Source of the DNA: Hymenobacter glacialis
GTDB lineage: Bacteria > Bacteroidota > Bacteroidia > Cytophagales > Hymenobacteraceae
Reading direction: 5' to 3'
Length of the DNA: 64,000 nucleotides
Assembly (NCBI RefSeq): GCF_001816165.1
Contig: NZ_MDZC01000112.1
Coordinates: forward strand, 1-64,000
Part shown: positions 55,528 to 63,509 of the stretch, piece by piece
Layout: every line of letters starts with the position of its first letter
How positions within the stretch are numbered: position 1 is the first letter of the stretch
Notes under the pieces: generated by a model
Told to the model about the DNA's origin: nothing
The model's input: only the letters and a program-made list of their open reading frames with translations
Database searches by the model: none
Made by a program: the position numbers and the translations under genes

Positions 55528-55535
55528 CAAATATA
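55528..55535 (-). promoter_or_regulatory. -7 box abutting the patatin start codon
   Basis: TATATTTG on the minus strand with only GCTTC between it and the ATG. Transcription should begin at or next to the start codon. Confidence 0.6.
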
Positions 55536-55575
55536 CCGTAGCGTGCAGCAGGCGCTGTGGCAACGCCCGGCCCGG

Positions 55576-55583
55576 TATCTTTG
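55576..55583 (+). promoter_or_regulatory. -7 box for tdh
   Basis: TATCTTTG matches TAnnTTTG, 45 nt before the tdh ATG. It is divergent from the patatin promoter, 40 nt away. No clear -33 TTG. Confidence 0.55.
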
Positions 55584-55628
55584 CACCCAAACTTCATCCC
55601 ACTGTCCCACCCAATCCCACCTCCGCGC

Positions 55629-56621
55629 ATGGCCACCACTCCCGGCGACACTGAAACCACTGTTCTACCCGGCTCCGTGCTGGTCATTGGCGCCTGCGGC
55701 CAGCTGGGCCTCGAATTGGTGGCCGCCCTGCGCCAGCGCTACGACCCCAACCTGGTGGTAGCCGCCGACGTGCGCCCGCCCAAGAACCCCGAGCTGCTGG
55801 CCGGTGGTCCTTTCGAGTTGCTCGACGTGCTCGACCGCTCGCGCCTCGACAAGCTCATTCGTCAGTACCGCCCCAGGCAGATTTACCACCTCGCGGCCCT
55901 GCTCTCGGCCACGGCAGAGAAAAACCCCCTTTTCGGCTGGCAGCTGAACATGGACGGCCTGCTCATCGTGCTCGAAGCGGCCGTGGCCCACGGCGTGGCC
56001 CAGGTGTACTGGCCCAGCAGCATTGCCGTGTTCGGCCCCGACACCCCGCGCGACAACACCCCGCAGGTCACCATCATGAACCCCAACACGGTGTACGGCA
56101 TCAGCAAGCTGGCCGGCGAGCAGTGGTGCGAGTGGTATCACCGCAAGCACGGCCTGGACGTGCGCAGCCTGCGCTACCCCGGCCTCATCGGCTACAAGAG
56201 CCTGCCCGGCGGCGGCACCACCGACTACGCCGTGGACATCTACCACAAGGCCGTGGCCGGCGAGAATTACGAGTGCTTCCTGAGCGAAGACACCTACCTG
56301 CCGATGATGTACATGCCCGACGCGCTGAAAGCCACGTTGGACCTGATGCACGCCCCGGCCGACCAAATCAAGGTACGCACCAGCTACAACCTGGGTGCCA
56401 TGAGCTTCTCGCCCGCCGAAAGCGCCGCCAGCATTCAGCGCCACCTGCCCGATTTCCAGGTGACCTACAACCCCGATGGCCGCCAGCAAATCGCCGACTC
56501 CTGGCCTGCCAGCATCGATGATTCGAAAGCGCGGCAGGACTGGGGCTGGCAGCCCGATTTCGACTTGGACAAAATGACGGCCGACATGCTGCATCATCTG
56601 AAGGAAATGCAGTTGGTGTAG
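55629..56621 (+). CDS. tdh: L-threonine 3-dehydrogenase, SDR (epimerase-like) type
   Basis: The 330-residue extended SDR starts MATTPGDTETTVLPGSVLVI. It has the NAD motif VIGACGQLGLELVAAL, AALLSATAEKNP, catalytic WPSSIAVFGP and TVYGISKLAGEQW (YxxxK), then RYPGLIGYKSLPGGGTTDYA. The LSATAEKNPxxxWxxN and GGGTTDYA segments identify the NAD-dependent L-threonine dehydrogenase group rather than sugar epimerases. It oxidises threonine to 2-amino-3-ketobutyrate, the substrate of Kbl encoded nearby. It is transcribed alone and followed by a terminator. Confidence 0.93.
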   Translation: MATTPGDTETTVLPGSVLVIGACGQLGLELVAALRQRYDPNLVVAADVRPPKNPELLAGGPFELLDVLDRSRLDKLIRQYRPRQIYHLAALLSATAEKNPLFGWQLNMDGLLIVLEAAVAHGVAQVYWPSSIAVFGPDTPRDNTPQVTIMNPNTVYGISKLAGEQWCEWYHRKHGLDVRSLRYPGLIGYKSLPGGGTTDYAVDIYHKAVAGENYECFLSEDTYLPMMYMPDALKATLDLMHAPADQIKVRTSYNLGAMSFSPAESAASIQRHLPDFQVTYNPDGRQQIADSWPASIDDSKARQDWGWQPDFDLDKMTADMLHHLKEMQLV

Positions 56622-56634
56622 CTATTGAGTTGTG

Positions 56635-56685
56635 AAAAAGCCTCATGTTCAACTTCCAGTGTGGAGTCGGATATGAGGCTTTTTT
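56635..56685 (+). terminator. tdh terminator
   Basis: AAAAAGCCTCAT and ATGAGGCTTTTTT pair around a 26-nt loop of weak internal structure. It lies 13 nt past the tdh stop. Confidence 0.7.
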
Positions 56686-56724
56686 AATGGCCTATATGTG
56701 CCCAATGCGTCCACCTCACCGGTG

Positions 56725-57594
56725 CTACTCGTCCACTACCACCGCCAGCTTATCAGCAGCGGCGTTAATGGCCAAGCGGCTGGCATTCTTCAGCGGCGCA
56801 GGGGCTCCCTTCACCGTCACGGGTTGCCAGGTGCCGCGGGCACCGGGGCAGCGGCTGTAAATCTGTTCGCCGTTGCTCATCAGCATGAGGCCGTTGCGCG
56901 TCCAGGCTACGTCTTCCGACTTTGCCAGGCCTGGGGCGATGGTGGTAATGGCGCGGGTCTTCGTGTCGAACCGCTGAATGAGCCAGGTGCCCTCCGGGGT
57001 TTGCTGCATAAAGCTGATGGCCGCCTGGTTGGGAATGCGCTTGATGGAGCGCCCAATGTTGCGGGCCACCACGGTGTCGTGGCCAGTGGCCAGGTCGTGG
57101 TAGTGCAACTCGTTGACGGGCGTGGCCAGCACAAACAGGAGCAGGCGGGTGCGGTCAATCCAGGCGTGGTAGCCTACTTTCAGGTTGTCAATCAACACGG
57201 TGGGCGAGCCGCCGGCCAGGGGGTATTGGCCCAGGTCCTGGTTGCCGTTGTCGCGCTGAATGATGCAGGACAGAAACTGCTGGTCTTGGGTGAGGGTGGG
57301 CGAAAATTCCCGCTCGCGGGTGGTGGTAATGGCCTTGCTTTGGGCGGTTTGGTAGTTGTAGGCCCGCAGGTCGGTCCGGCCGCTGTCGGCCAAGGCCGTG
57401 TAGTACACCAGCGGCTGGGTGGGGTGGAAGAAGGGCTGGTTGTCGTAGCCCACGTGGGGCGTGATGTTGAGCGGCTTGCTCAGAACCACCTTCGTGCCTT
57501 TCACTGCCAGGTCGAAGAGGTGAATGTCGGTGTTCGGCTGGGCCGCCGCTAAGTAGGGAACCAGGCAGCAGCAGAAAGCAACAAGTTTTTTCAT
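56725..57594 (-). CDS. exported PD40/TolB-like beta-propeller protein
   Basis: The 289-residue product starts MKKLVAFCCCLVPYLAAAQP, a signal peptide. WD40-like PD40 beta-propeller repeats follow: YDNQPFFHPTQPLVYYTALA, REFSPTLTQDQQFLSCIIQR, and SEDVAWTRNGLMLMSNGEQI. The repeats resemble those of TolB and of DPP-type peptidase propellers, but no catalytic domain is attached. A periplasmic binding or scaffold role is inferred. Confidence 0.85.
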   Translation of the reverse strand: MKKLVAFCCCLVPYLAAAQPNTDIHLFDLAVKGTKVVLSKPLNITPHVGYDNQPFFHPTQPLVYYTALADSGRTDLRAYNYQTAQSKAITTTREREFSPTLTQDQQFLSCIIQRDNGNQDLGQYPLAGGSPTVLIDNLKVGYHAWIDRTRLLLFVLATPVNELHYHDLATGHDTVVARNIGRSIKRIPNQAAISFMQQTPEGTWLIQRFDTKTRAITTIAPGLAKSEDVAWTRNGLMLMSNGEQIYSRCPGARGTWQPVTVKGAPAPLKNASRLAINAAADKLAVVVDE

Positions 57595-57650
57595 CGGGAA
57601 GGGGGCAAGAGAGTGAGGAGTAAAGCCCATTTGAATAGAGCAAATCAAAA

Positions 57651-57828
57651 CGTCATGCTGAGCGTAGTCGAAGCATCTTTACTGCGCCGCCTGTCATCCT
57701 GAGCTTGCGAAGGACCTTCTCACAGCGGAACGATTTGTTCTAACCTGATAATATGCTTCCTTCGGTACACTAGATTAGGCATAACAGGAGGCGCGGTAGA
57801 GATGCTTCGGCTGTGCGCAGCATGACCG
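57651..57828. repeat. palindromic repeat, copy 2, with inserted second repeat
   Basis: Outer arms 57651-57688 (CGTCATGCTGAGCGTAGTCG...) and 57790-57828 (...CTTCGGCTGTGCGCAGCATG) are diverged reverse complements of the same family as 54326-54409 and 62345-62440. The ~100-nt interior is much longer than in the other copies. It contains TGTCATCCTGAGCTTGCGAA then GGACCTTCTCAC, which looks like part of a different palindromic repeat. It fills the space between the PD40 gene and the metalloprotease remnant. Confidence 0.8.
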
Positions 57829-57855
57829 TTCAATTTTTGCCATTCGGATAAACGC

Positions 57856-58137
57856 TTAGTCCAGGAAACCCATAGCCGGCATGCCGATGGGCGCGCCGGG
57901 CGGCATTTCCACCGCTGGCGGCGGCGTAAACTTGCCGGGCTCGGCGCGGAAGCGCTGGATTTCCGACAGGCCAAACAGCACGTTGGCCTGCTGCGGGGCC
58001 TTGCCCCGCTTGGCCTCCTTGCTCATCCATTTTTCCAGGCCGTCTATTGCCAGCAGCGCCTGGCCGCGCACGCTGGCTGCGGCGCGGGTATCGGCCGCTA
58101 GCTGCAACAGGTGCTGCAGGGTCAGGTTGTTCACCAC
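57856..58137 (-). pseudogene. C-terminal fragment of the zinc metalloprotease, out of frame
   Basis: The 93-residue frame (VNNLTLQHLLQLAADTRAAA ... PPGAPIGMPAMGFLD) is not a separate gene. It continues the metalloprotease ending at 58131, one base out of register. The frame upstream of the GTG reads RALQTVVNNL, joining naturally to TPETGYA. Such helical tails ending in PPGxPIG are typical of full-length homologues. Loss of one C near 58157 would explain the split. It would be translated only by frameshifting or from the GTG at 58137. Confidence 0.75.
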
Positions 58138-60386
58138 GGTTTGCAGGGCGCGGCGTAGCCGGTTTCGGGTGTGGCGCGCCAGGTGCTGGCCAGCAGCTGC
58201 TCCACCACGGGCTGGAACCCGGGCTGTCGGCTGTCGCGGGCCTGGTACTCAATGAGGCGGGCGGCGCGCTGCGGGTTCAGAATAGCGGCAATGGTGGGCG
58301 CGGCGGCAGCTTCGGCAGCGGCTAGGGGGTCGAAGGTGGGACCGGTGTAGCCGCCGAAGGTTTCCAGTGTGGCCGGGTAGCCCGAGGGGCGGGGCGGAAT
58401 CTTGGCAATCAGCGCCTCGGGCAGCTGCAGCGCGGCCGGCGAGATGGTAGCCAGCAGCGCATTGAACGCCTGCCACTGCACGGCCGGGTCCACCATCTGG
58501 GTGGGGGCTTGGCCATCGTTCTTCACCGCGTGGCTGAAGTACTGCCCACCCAGCGACTTGGCCACGGCTTCTACCTGGTAGCGGTGCAGCAGGTACATGG
58601 GCACCAGCACCTCTTCCAGCGTGGCCATGGGCGCCTCCGGCCGAATGGCTTTCTCCGAAAAGCGGTCGAGCACGCTGCGGCGCACGGCCATCAGCGACGT
58701 GAGCTGGGCCACGGGGTCGGTGCCCTCGTCCCACTGGTTGGCCGCCGGATGGGCGTAGCCGCCAATGTCGGGGATGAAGCGGAAGCCCTGCGCCAAGGTT
58801 TCCTGCATAATGCGGTCCAGGGCCTGGTTTTCGTCGGTGCCCGCGGGGAAATCGGCGTAGCCCCACTGCACGGCGCGCTTGTCCCAGCTGCCAATGCCCG
58901 TGGCGTAGGCCTGCGACACATCCAGCCGGCCATCGGCCTGCATGGTGAAGCGCGGAAACGGGTAGTCCATCACCGAGCCGCGGTCTTTGCTGCTGGCCGT
59001 GAAGTTGTGGTGCAGCCCCAGCGTGTGGCCTATTTCGTGGGCCGACAGCTGGCGGATGCGCGCCAGGGCCAGCTGTTCCATCTGCTCGGGCACGGGCTTG
59101 CCGTCCTCGTAGGGCTGCAGCAGGCCTTCGGCAATAAGGTAGTCCTGCCGGTGCCGGTCGGCGCCGAGCGACACCACGCCCTTGATGATTTCGCCGGTGC
59201 GCGGGTCCACGTACGAGGCCCCGTAGGAGTAGGCCCGCGGGGTGCCGGACCGGTTTATCCAGTTCACCACGTTGTAGCGAATGTCCAGCGGGTCGGCCCC
59301 CACGGGCAGCTCTTTTATCTGAAAAGCATTCTGGTAGCCGGCCGCCTCAAAGGCCTGGTTCCACCACGCGCCGCCTTCCAGCAGGGCTTTTTTGATGGCG
59401 GCGGGCGCGCCCCGGTCCACGTAGTACACTATGGGCTCCACGGCCTCGCTCACGGCCGCCGCAGGGTCTTTTTTGGCCAGCCGGTGCCGCACGGTGAAGC
59501 GCTGCGCCAGCGGCTGGCTCATGGGCGCAGCAAAGTCCAGGTAGCTGAAATCCTGAAAGCCCGAGCGCGGGTCAAACTTGCGGGTGCGGAAGCCCTTTTC
59601 CGGCAGCGCGATAAAGGCTTGGTGCATCTGCACGGTCACGGCGTTCGGGTCGGGCGCAATGGATTGGTCGGCGCCGCGCCCCGGGGTGCTCGTAAACGTA
59701 ACCAGGGCCTCAAATTCCGAGTTTTTGGGGAAGTTGCGGGTGTTGTCCAGGTACACGGCCGAGCGCGACTCGTCTACTTTGTAGCTAATGGCCTGCCCGC
59801 TGCCGGGGCCGCCCATCAGGCTGGCGCCGGGGCCCTGGTAGCCGCGGCTGCCCAGGCCCTCGGCAATTTTCTGGCTGTCGCGCACCAGAAACGGGGTCAG
59901 GTCCAGCAAGGCTTTGTTGCCCTCCATGGCCACGGGCACAAAGCCCCAGATAACCGATTTGGCAAAGGCGTTGTCCACGGCGCGCAGCTCGTCGGCGTTG
60001 TCGGTCACGGCGCGGTAGTCGTAGTTGGGCTCCACCAGCAGCACCTTGCCGCCCACCCGCATAAACTTGGCGATGGCCGAGCTGCTCTGGCCCCGCTCTA
60101 TGCCCTTGCCCACGCTGGTGGCCATGGAGCCGAAGTACAGAAACTCTTCGTTGAAGCGCTCGACTTCCAGCAGCACCTTGCCCGTTTTCTGGTCGTAATA
60201 AAACGGGAAGTACCCGTCGAATCTCTGCATACCCTTGGTTTGGGAAGCCAGGGAAGTGGCCGGCGTGGCGGGTGCCACTTTCTTCGCGCCCGCGGCCGGC
60301 CGTTGGGCCTGGGCAGACGGAACCAGCGCAGTCAGTAGAACAAACAATGCCGGAGCAAGAGAGGAAGTAGGTACAACGTGCTTCAT
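58131..60386 (-). CDS. zinc-dependent metalloprotease (DUF5117/DUF4953 type), C-terminally frameshifted
   Basis: The 751-residue exported protein has a signal peptide (LFVLLTALVPSAQAQ). An N-terminal DUF5118/DUF5117-like region contains FPFYYDQKTGKVLLEVERFN. The metzincin site SAHEIGHTLGLHHNFTASSK (HExxHxxGxxH, ~450) has all three zinc His and the Glu. GSVMDYPFPRFTM is the Met-turn. The frame ends abruptly at AAPCKPW, while the expected C-terminal helices continue in the next frame (57856-58137). Catalysis should not depend on the lost tail, but folding may. The full product would be about 840 residues. Confidence 0.9.
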   Translation of the reverse strand: MKHVVPTSSLAPALFVLLTALVPSAQAQRPAAGAKKVAPATPATSLASQTKGMQRFDGYFPFYYDQKTGKVLLEVERFNEEFLYFGSMATSVGKGIERGQSSSAIAKFMRVGGKVLLVEPNYDYRAVTDNADELRAVDNAFAKSVIWGFVPVAMEGNKALLDLTPFLVRDSQKIAEGLGSRGYQGPGASLMGGPGSGQAISYKVDESRSAVYLDNTRNFPKNSEFEALVTFTSTPGRGADQSIAPDPNAVTVQMHQAFIALPEKGFRTRKFDPRSGFQDFSYLDFAAPMSQPLAQRFTVRHRLAKKDPAAAVSEAVEPIVYYVDRGAPAAIKKALLEGGAWWNQAFEAAGYQNAFQIKELPVGADPLDIRYNVVNWINRSGTPRAYSYGASYVDPRTGEIIKGVVSLGADRHRQDYLIAEGLLQPYEDGKPVPEQMEQLALARIRQLSAHEIGHTLGLHHNFTASSKDRGSVMDYPFPRFTMQADGRLDVSQAYATGIGSWDKRAVQWGYADFPAGTDENQALDRIMQETLAQGFRFIPDIGGYAHPAANQWDEGTDPVAQLTSLMAVRRSVLDRFSEKAIRPEAPMATLEEVLVPMYLLHRYQVEAVAKSLGGQYFSHAVKNDGQAPTQMVDPAVQWQAFNALLATISPAALQLPEALIAKIPPRPSGYPATLETFGGYTGPTFDPLAAAEAAAAPTIAAILNPQRAARLIEYQARDSRQPGFQPVVEQLLASTWRATPETGYAAPCKPW

Positions 60387-60504
60387 GCGGGGAGGGGAAT
60401 AAGGCGCGAATTCAGTCTGGCAAGGTTACAATAAATTGAGTAATGAATGCCATGTGCTCCGCGCAATGGGGCGGCGGGAATAGCTGTGGGCGAATGAAGT
60501 GCCT

Positions 60505-61446
60505 TTAGCTGCCGGTGCCTTGGGCTGCGCTGGCGGCATCGAGCAGGCTGCGCATTTCGGTCAGGATGGCCGCCCAGTTTTCCAGGTACAGCATGTGGCC
60601 CTCGCCGGGTAGCAGGTGCACGTGGGCCCGGGGCAGTCGGTCCGCTAAGTAGGGGATATTGCCGGGCGCCCACACGCCATCGGCGGTGCCGTGCCACAGG
60701 CTGATGGGGGCCTGCACGTCTTCAATGGCAAAGCCGGGAGGGCGGCACCACGCCTGCGCATCGTCGTACACGCCGCGGCCATGGTGCGCAAAGCCCTGCG
60801 CGGCCGCATCGCGCAGCAGCTCCCGGAAGCCGCGCCGGCCGGCCACGTCCTGCTCGGCCTGCCACATCAGGCGCACAAACCAATTGATGGTGGTATCGGG
60901 CCGCCGGGCCCACTGCCGGCTGAGCCACAGAAAGGTGGCCCGGTTCAGCCACGGAAAGCCAGTCTGGCCCCAGCGCAGGGCCTTCCACAGCAGCGACAGG
61001 TGCCGGTAGGAGGTGGGCTCGCCCAGCGGCAGGCAGGTACTGAGCAGCTGCCCGGCCGCCACTCGCTGCGGGTGGCGCGCGGCCAGCGCCAGCGCGTGCA
61101 CCCCGCCCACCGACCAGCCCATCACGCCCACCGGCCCGGCTATTTCCAGGGCATCAAGCATGGCCACCACATCGTCGGCAAAGGAGGGAAAGGTGAGGCG
61201 GCGATACACGCTGGACTGGCCCACGCCGGGCCGGTCGGGAGCCAGCACCTGCAGCTGCAGGCGGGCCAGCAGGGCCGTAGCGGGCGGCAGCTCGCGGCCC
61301 GAGGAACCAAAGCCGTGGTGAAACACCAGCGCCTGGTGCGCGGGGTTGCCGTAGCGCGTCAGGCCCAGGGTGCGGCCATCGGGGAGCCGCACAGTGAGCG
61401 GGGTAAACAGGTCGTGGGCCAGGCGGCTCTCCTGGGGTTCAGGCAT
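60505..61446 (-). CDS. alpha/beta hydrolase
   Basis: The 313-residue product starts MPEPQESRLAHDLFTPLTVR. The hydrolase fold shows the oxyanion motif LVFHHGFGSSGREL, nucleophile elbow GVMGWSVGGVHALAL, Asp in SLWHGTADGVWAPG and His in LLPGEGHMLYLEN. No signal peptide. The substrate is unknown. The frame is open upstream to 61518 and overlaps the DUF3891 gene promoter region, so ATG 61446 is used. Confidence 0.92.
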   Translation of the reverse strand: MPEPQESRLAHDLFTPLTVRLPDGRTLGLTRYGNPAHQALVFHHGFGSSGRELPPATALLARLQLQVLAPDRPGVGQSSVYRRLTFPSFADDVVAMLDALEIAGPVGVMGWSVGGVHALALAARHPQRVAAGQLLSTCLPLGEPTSYRHLSLLWKALRWGQTGFPWLNRATFLWLSRQWARRPDTTINWFVRLMWQAEQDVAGRRGFRELLRDAAAQGFAHHGRGVYDDAQAWCRPPGFAIEDVQAPISLWHGTADGVWAPGNIPYLADRLPRAHVHLLPGEGHMLYLENWAAILTEMRSLLDAASAAQGTGS

Positions 61447-61571
61447 GGGTGAACTACGAAGAGCGGGCCACGGAGTTGGTGCGGTGGCGGATGGGGTGAC
61501 GAGTGCCCGGGCACACAACCCGGGTCCTTCTTTTGCAGTTGTACAGGCTTAAACCTGGCTTCGTTTCTCTG

Positions 61572-62318
61572 ATGATAGTGAACTCCACCCCCGCTGGCTG
61601 GCAAATTATTTACCAACAGGCCCACGCCTTGCTGGCCATGCAGTTGGCCTGGCACTGGCCTCACACCCTGGAGCCCGACCGCTGGGTGGGCCTTCTGGCC
61701 GCCATTGCGCAGCACGACGACGAGCAGGACGCTTGGCGGGGCCGCGGCGGGCACCACGGCCTCACGCCCGCCGGCGCCCCGGCCAACTTCACCCAGAAGG
61801 GATTTTCGCTGGAGCAGGCGGCCGGGGTGCTGGCTGTGGCCCGCTTCCAGGGGCGTTGGCGCAGCCTGCTCACCAGCCTGCACCTGAGCTGTTTGTACGA
61901 AGGCCTGCGGGGCGATACCGAAGAAATTACCTCTTTCCTCGACTACCTCAAGGCCCGGCAGCAGGAATGGCGCCGCGCCCTCAAGATTACCAAGGCCGAA
62001 GCCCAGCAGGCCTACGACCTGTTGCACTGGTGCGACCGACTCTCGCTCATCCTCTGCCGGCACGAAATCCCGGAAATGGGCCGCGCCGTGGAAATCCACC
62101 GCGGGCCCGATGGCACCATGCACACCCTGGCCCAGCCCGAACCCGGCGGGCCCGTTATCATTCACCCCTGGCCATTTCGCGAAAAAACCATTGCCGTGAG
62201 CGTGGAGGCCAGCGTGCTCACGCAGCTGCAGTTCCGGGACGATGCCGAGCTGGCGGGCGCCTTGCGTGCCGCGTCCATCGAAACCCTGCGCTGGGAGTTG
62301 CGGCCCGGCACTAAGTAG
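61572..62318 (+). CDS. DUF3891 family protein
   Basis: The 248-residue product starts MIVNSTPAGWQIIYQQAHAL, the family N-terminus. AAIAQHDDEQDAWRGRG carries His-Asp-Asp, and LHWCDRLSLILCRHEIPEM contains further His/Asp. The pattern hints at an HD-like metal-binding helical fold, but no activity is known for the family. No signal peptide. It is divergent from the alpha/beta hydrolase gene and followed by palindromic repeat copy 3. Confidence 0.88.
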   Translation: MIVNSTPAGWQIIYQQAHALLAMQLAWHWPHTLEPDRWVGLLAAIAQHDDEQDAWRGRGGHHGLTPAGAPANFTQKGFSLEQAAGVLAVARFQGRWRSLLTSLHLSCLYEGLRGDTEEITSFLDYLKARQQEWRRALKITKAEAQQAYDLLHWCDRLSLILCRHEIPEMGRAVEIHRGPDGTMHTLAQPEPGGPVIIHPWPFREKTIAVSVEASVLTQLQFRDDAELAGALRAASIETLRWELRPGTK

Positions 62319-62344
62319 CCATATTGACGTAACGGCATAGAAAG

Positions 62345-62440
62345 AACGTCATGCTGAGCGCAGCCGAAGCATCTCTACCGCAATACTAAAATTGTTTAGT
62401 TACGCGGTAGAGATGCTTCGGCTGCGCTCAGCATGACGTT
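62345..62440. repeat. palindromic repeat, copy 3 (perfect 37-bp arms)
   Basis: Arms 62345-62381 and 62404-62440 are exact reverse complements across 37 nt with a 22-nt AT-rich loop. The arm reads AACGTCATGCTGAGCGCAGC then CGAAGCATCTCTACCGC. It lies between the convergent DUF3891 and 62474-63298 genes. The perfect arms suggest it is the youngest or best-maintained copy of the family. Confidence 0.9.
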
Positions 62441-62473
62441 ATCTTTTCCCCTAACGGGCTTTCAACCGCTGGC

Positions 62474-63298
62474 TTACTTCACTTTCGCTACCGGCGTAGT
62501 GCTGCTCATCACGCCTTCGGGCAGGGTTTGCAGTTGGGCAATGTTGTCGAGGCGGGTTGGCTTGGTGGCATCGCTGCGGTCGGCGGACAGCAGCAGGTTG
62601 CCGTGCTTGGTGTACTGCGTCCAGCGGCGGCGGAAGCCCGGCTGGGCATCGGTGGCGTTGGCGAAGTAGGCCCATTCTTCTACCAGGCCATTGGCACGGT
62701 TCACCAGCACCTCGTAGCGGTTCTGGGGCGTCACGCCCACGTTCTTGAACGTCATTTGCAGCAGGTCGGCGGTGGCGCCGTCCAGGGTTTTGGCTTCGCC
62801 TTTGTGGGTGAGGGTCACGCCGGAGTCCTTCAGCTTAAAGGGCATTACCAGCCAGTAAGCGTTGTTTATCCAGATGCCGGTCATGCGGTCCAGCATTTTC
62901 TGGCCGGTGGGCGAGGCCGAAATGTCCTGGCCGCGGCTGTACACGCGGCCCTGCTTGGTGTTGAGGTTGTAGTTGGCCACCAGGGTGTCTTTTTCCCAGT
63001 GAAAATCGCCGGTGTACTTGTCCCAAATCTGGTACTGGCCGCCAAAAAAGCTCCAGGCGAAGTAGCGGGCGTTTTTCCAGTTTTCGTAGCCGCCCATCTC
63101 GCGCATGGCGCGGTCGGCAATAGCCACGGCTTTGGCGTCGGAGCCAGCCGCGTCAAAACCCTCGGCGGCGGGGTAAGAGGCGTTGCCCTTTATTTTAATC
63201 TTCTGGGTTTGAGCGTGAGCGGGTGCGCTCAAAAGGAAGAGGCCGAACAACGCGGGCACCAACGTGCGGGCAACTCGTAAACAAAAGCGCATGAGCAT
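62474..63298 (-). CDS. exported protein of unknown function
   Basis: The 274-residue product starts MLMRFCLRVARTLVPALFGL; a second ATG two codons later is equally possible. The signal peptide ends near AHAQT. The mature part (IADRAMREMGGYENWKNARY, WSFFGGQYQIWDKYTGDFHW, KQGRVYSRGQDISASPTGQK) looks like a lipocalin/LolA-like beta-barrel. YEVLVNRANGLVEEWAYFAN and TLPEGVMSSTTPVAKVK end it. Similar periplasmic proteins are common in Bacteroidota without a known role. Confidence 0.75.
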   Translation of the reverse strand: MLMRFCLRVARTLVPALFGLFLLSAPAHAQTQKIKIKGNASYPAAEGFDAAGSDAKAVAIADRAMREMGGYENWKNARYFAWSFFGGQYQIWDKYTGDFHWEKDTLVANYNLNTKQGRVYSRGQDISASPTGQKMLDRMTGIWINNAYWLVMPFKLKDSGVTLTHKGEAKTLDGATADLLQMTFKNVGVTPQNRYEVLVNRANGLVEEWAYFANATDAQPGFRRRWTQYTKHGNLLLSADRSDATKPTRLDNIAQLQTLPEGVMSSTTPVAKVK

Positions 63299-63509
63299 AA
63301 CGGAAAAAAGTTGGACAAAGCTACTGCGGGCCCGGAGCGCGCAGAACCGGCGGCGCGGGAAGCGCCTGCTGCTACGAAGGTAGCGCCGGCTCGCCGTGTA
63401 GCGCCTGCTTGCCAAACAGCGTGCGGGTATTTTTGGCCAACGCCACAGCACGTGTGCCGTATTACAAGGCACACACGCACCTTAATTGCTGCTAATTATT
63501 TCACGTTGC

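Noticed and set aside
63420-63436. -7 box (TATTTTTGG-like) for the YihY gene
   Set aside because: Only TATTTTG is present, one base short of TAnnTTTG; too weak to call.
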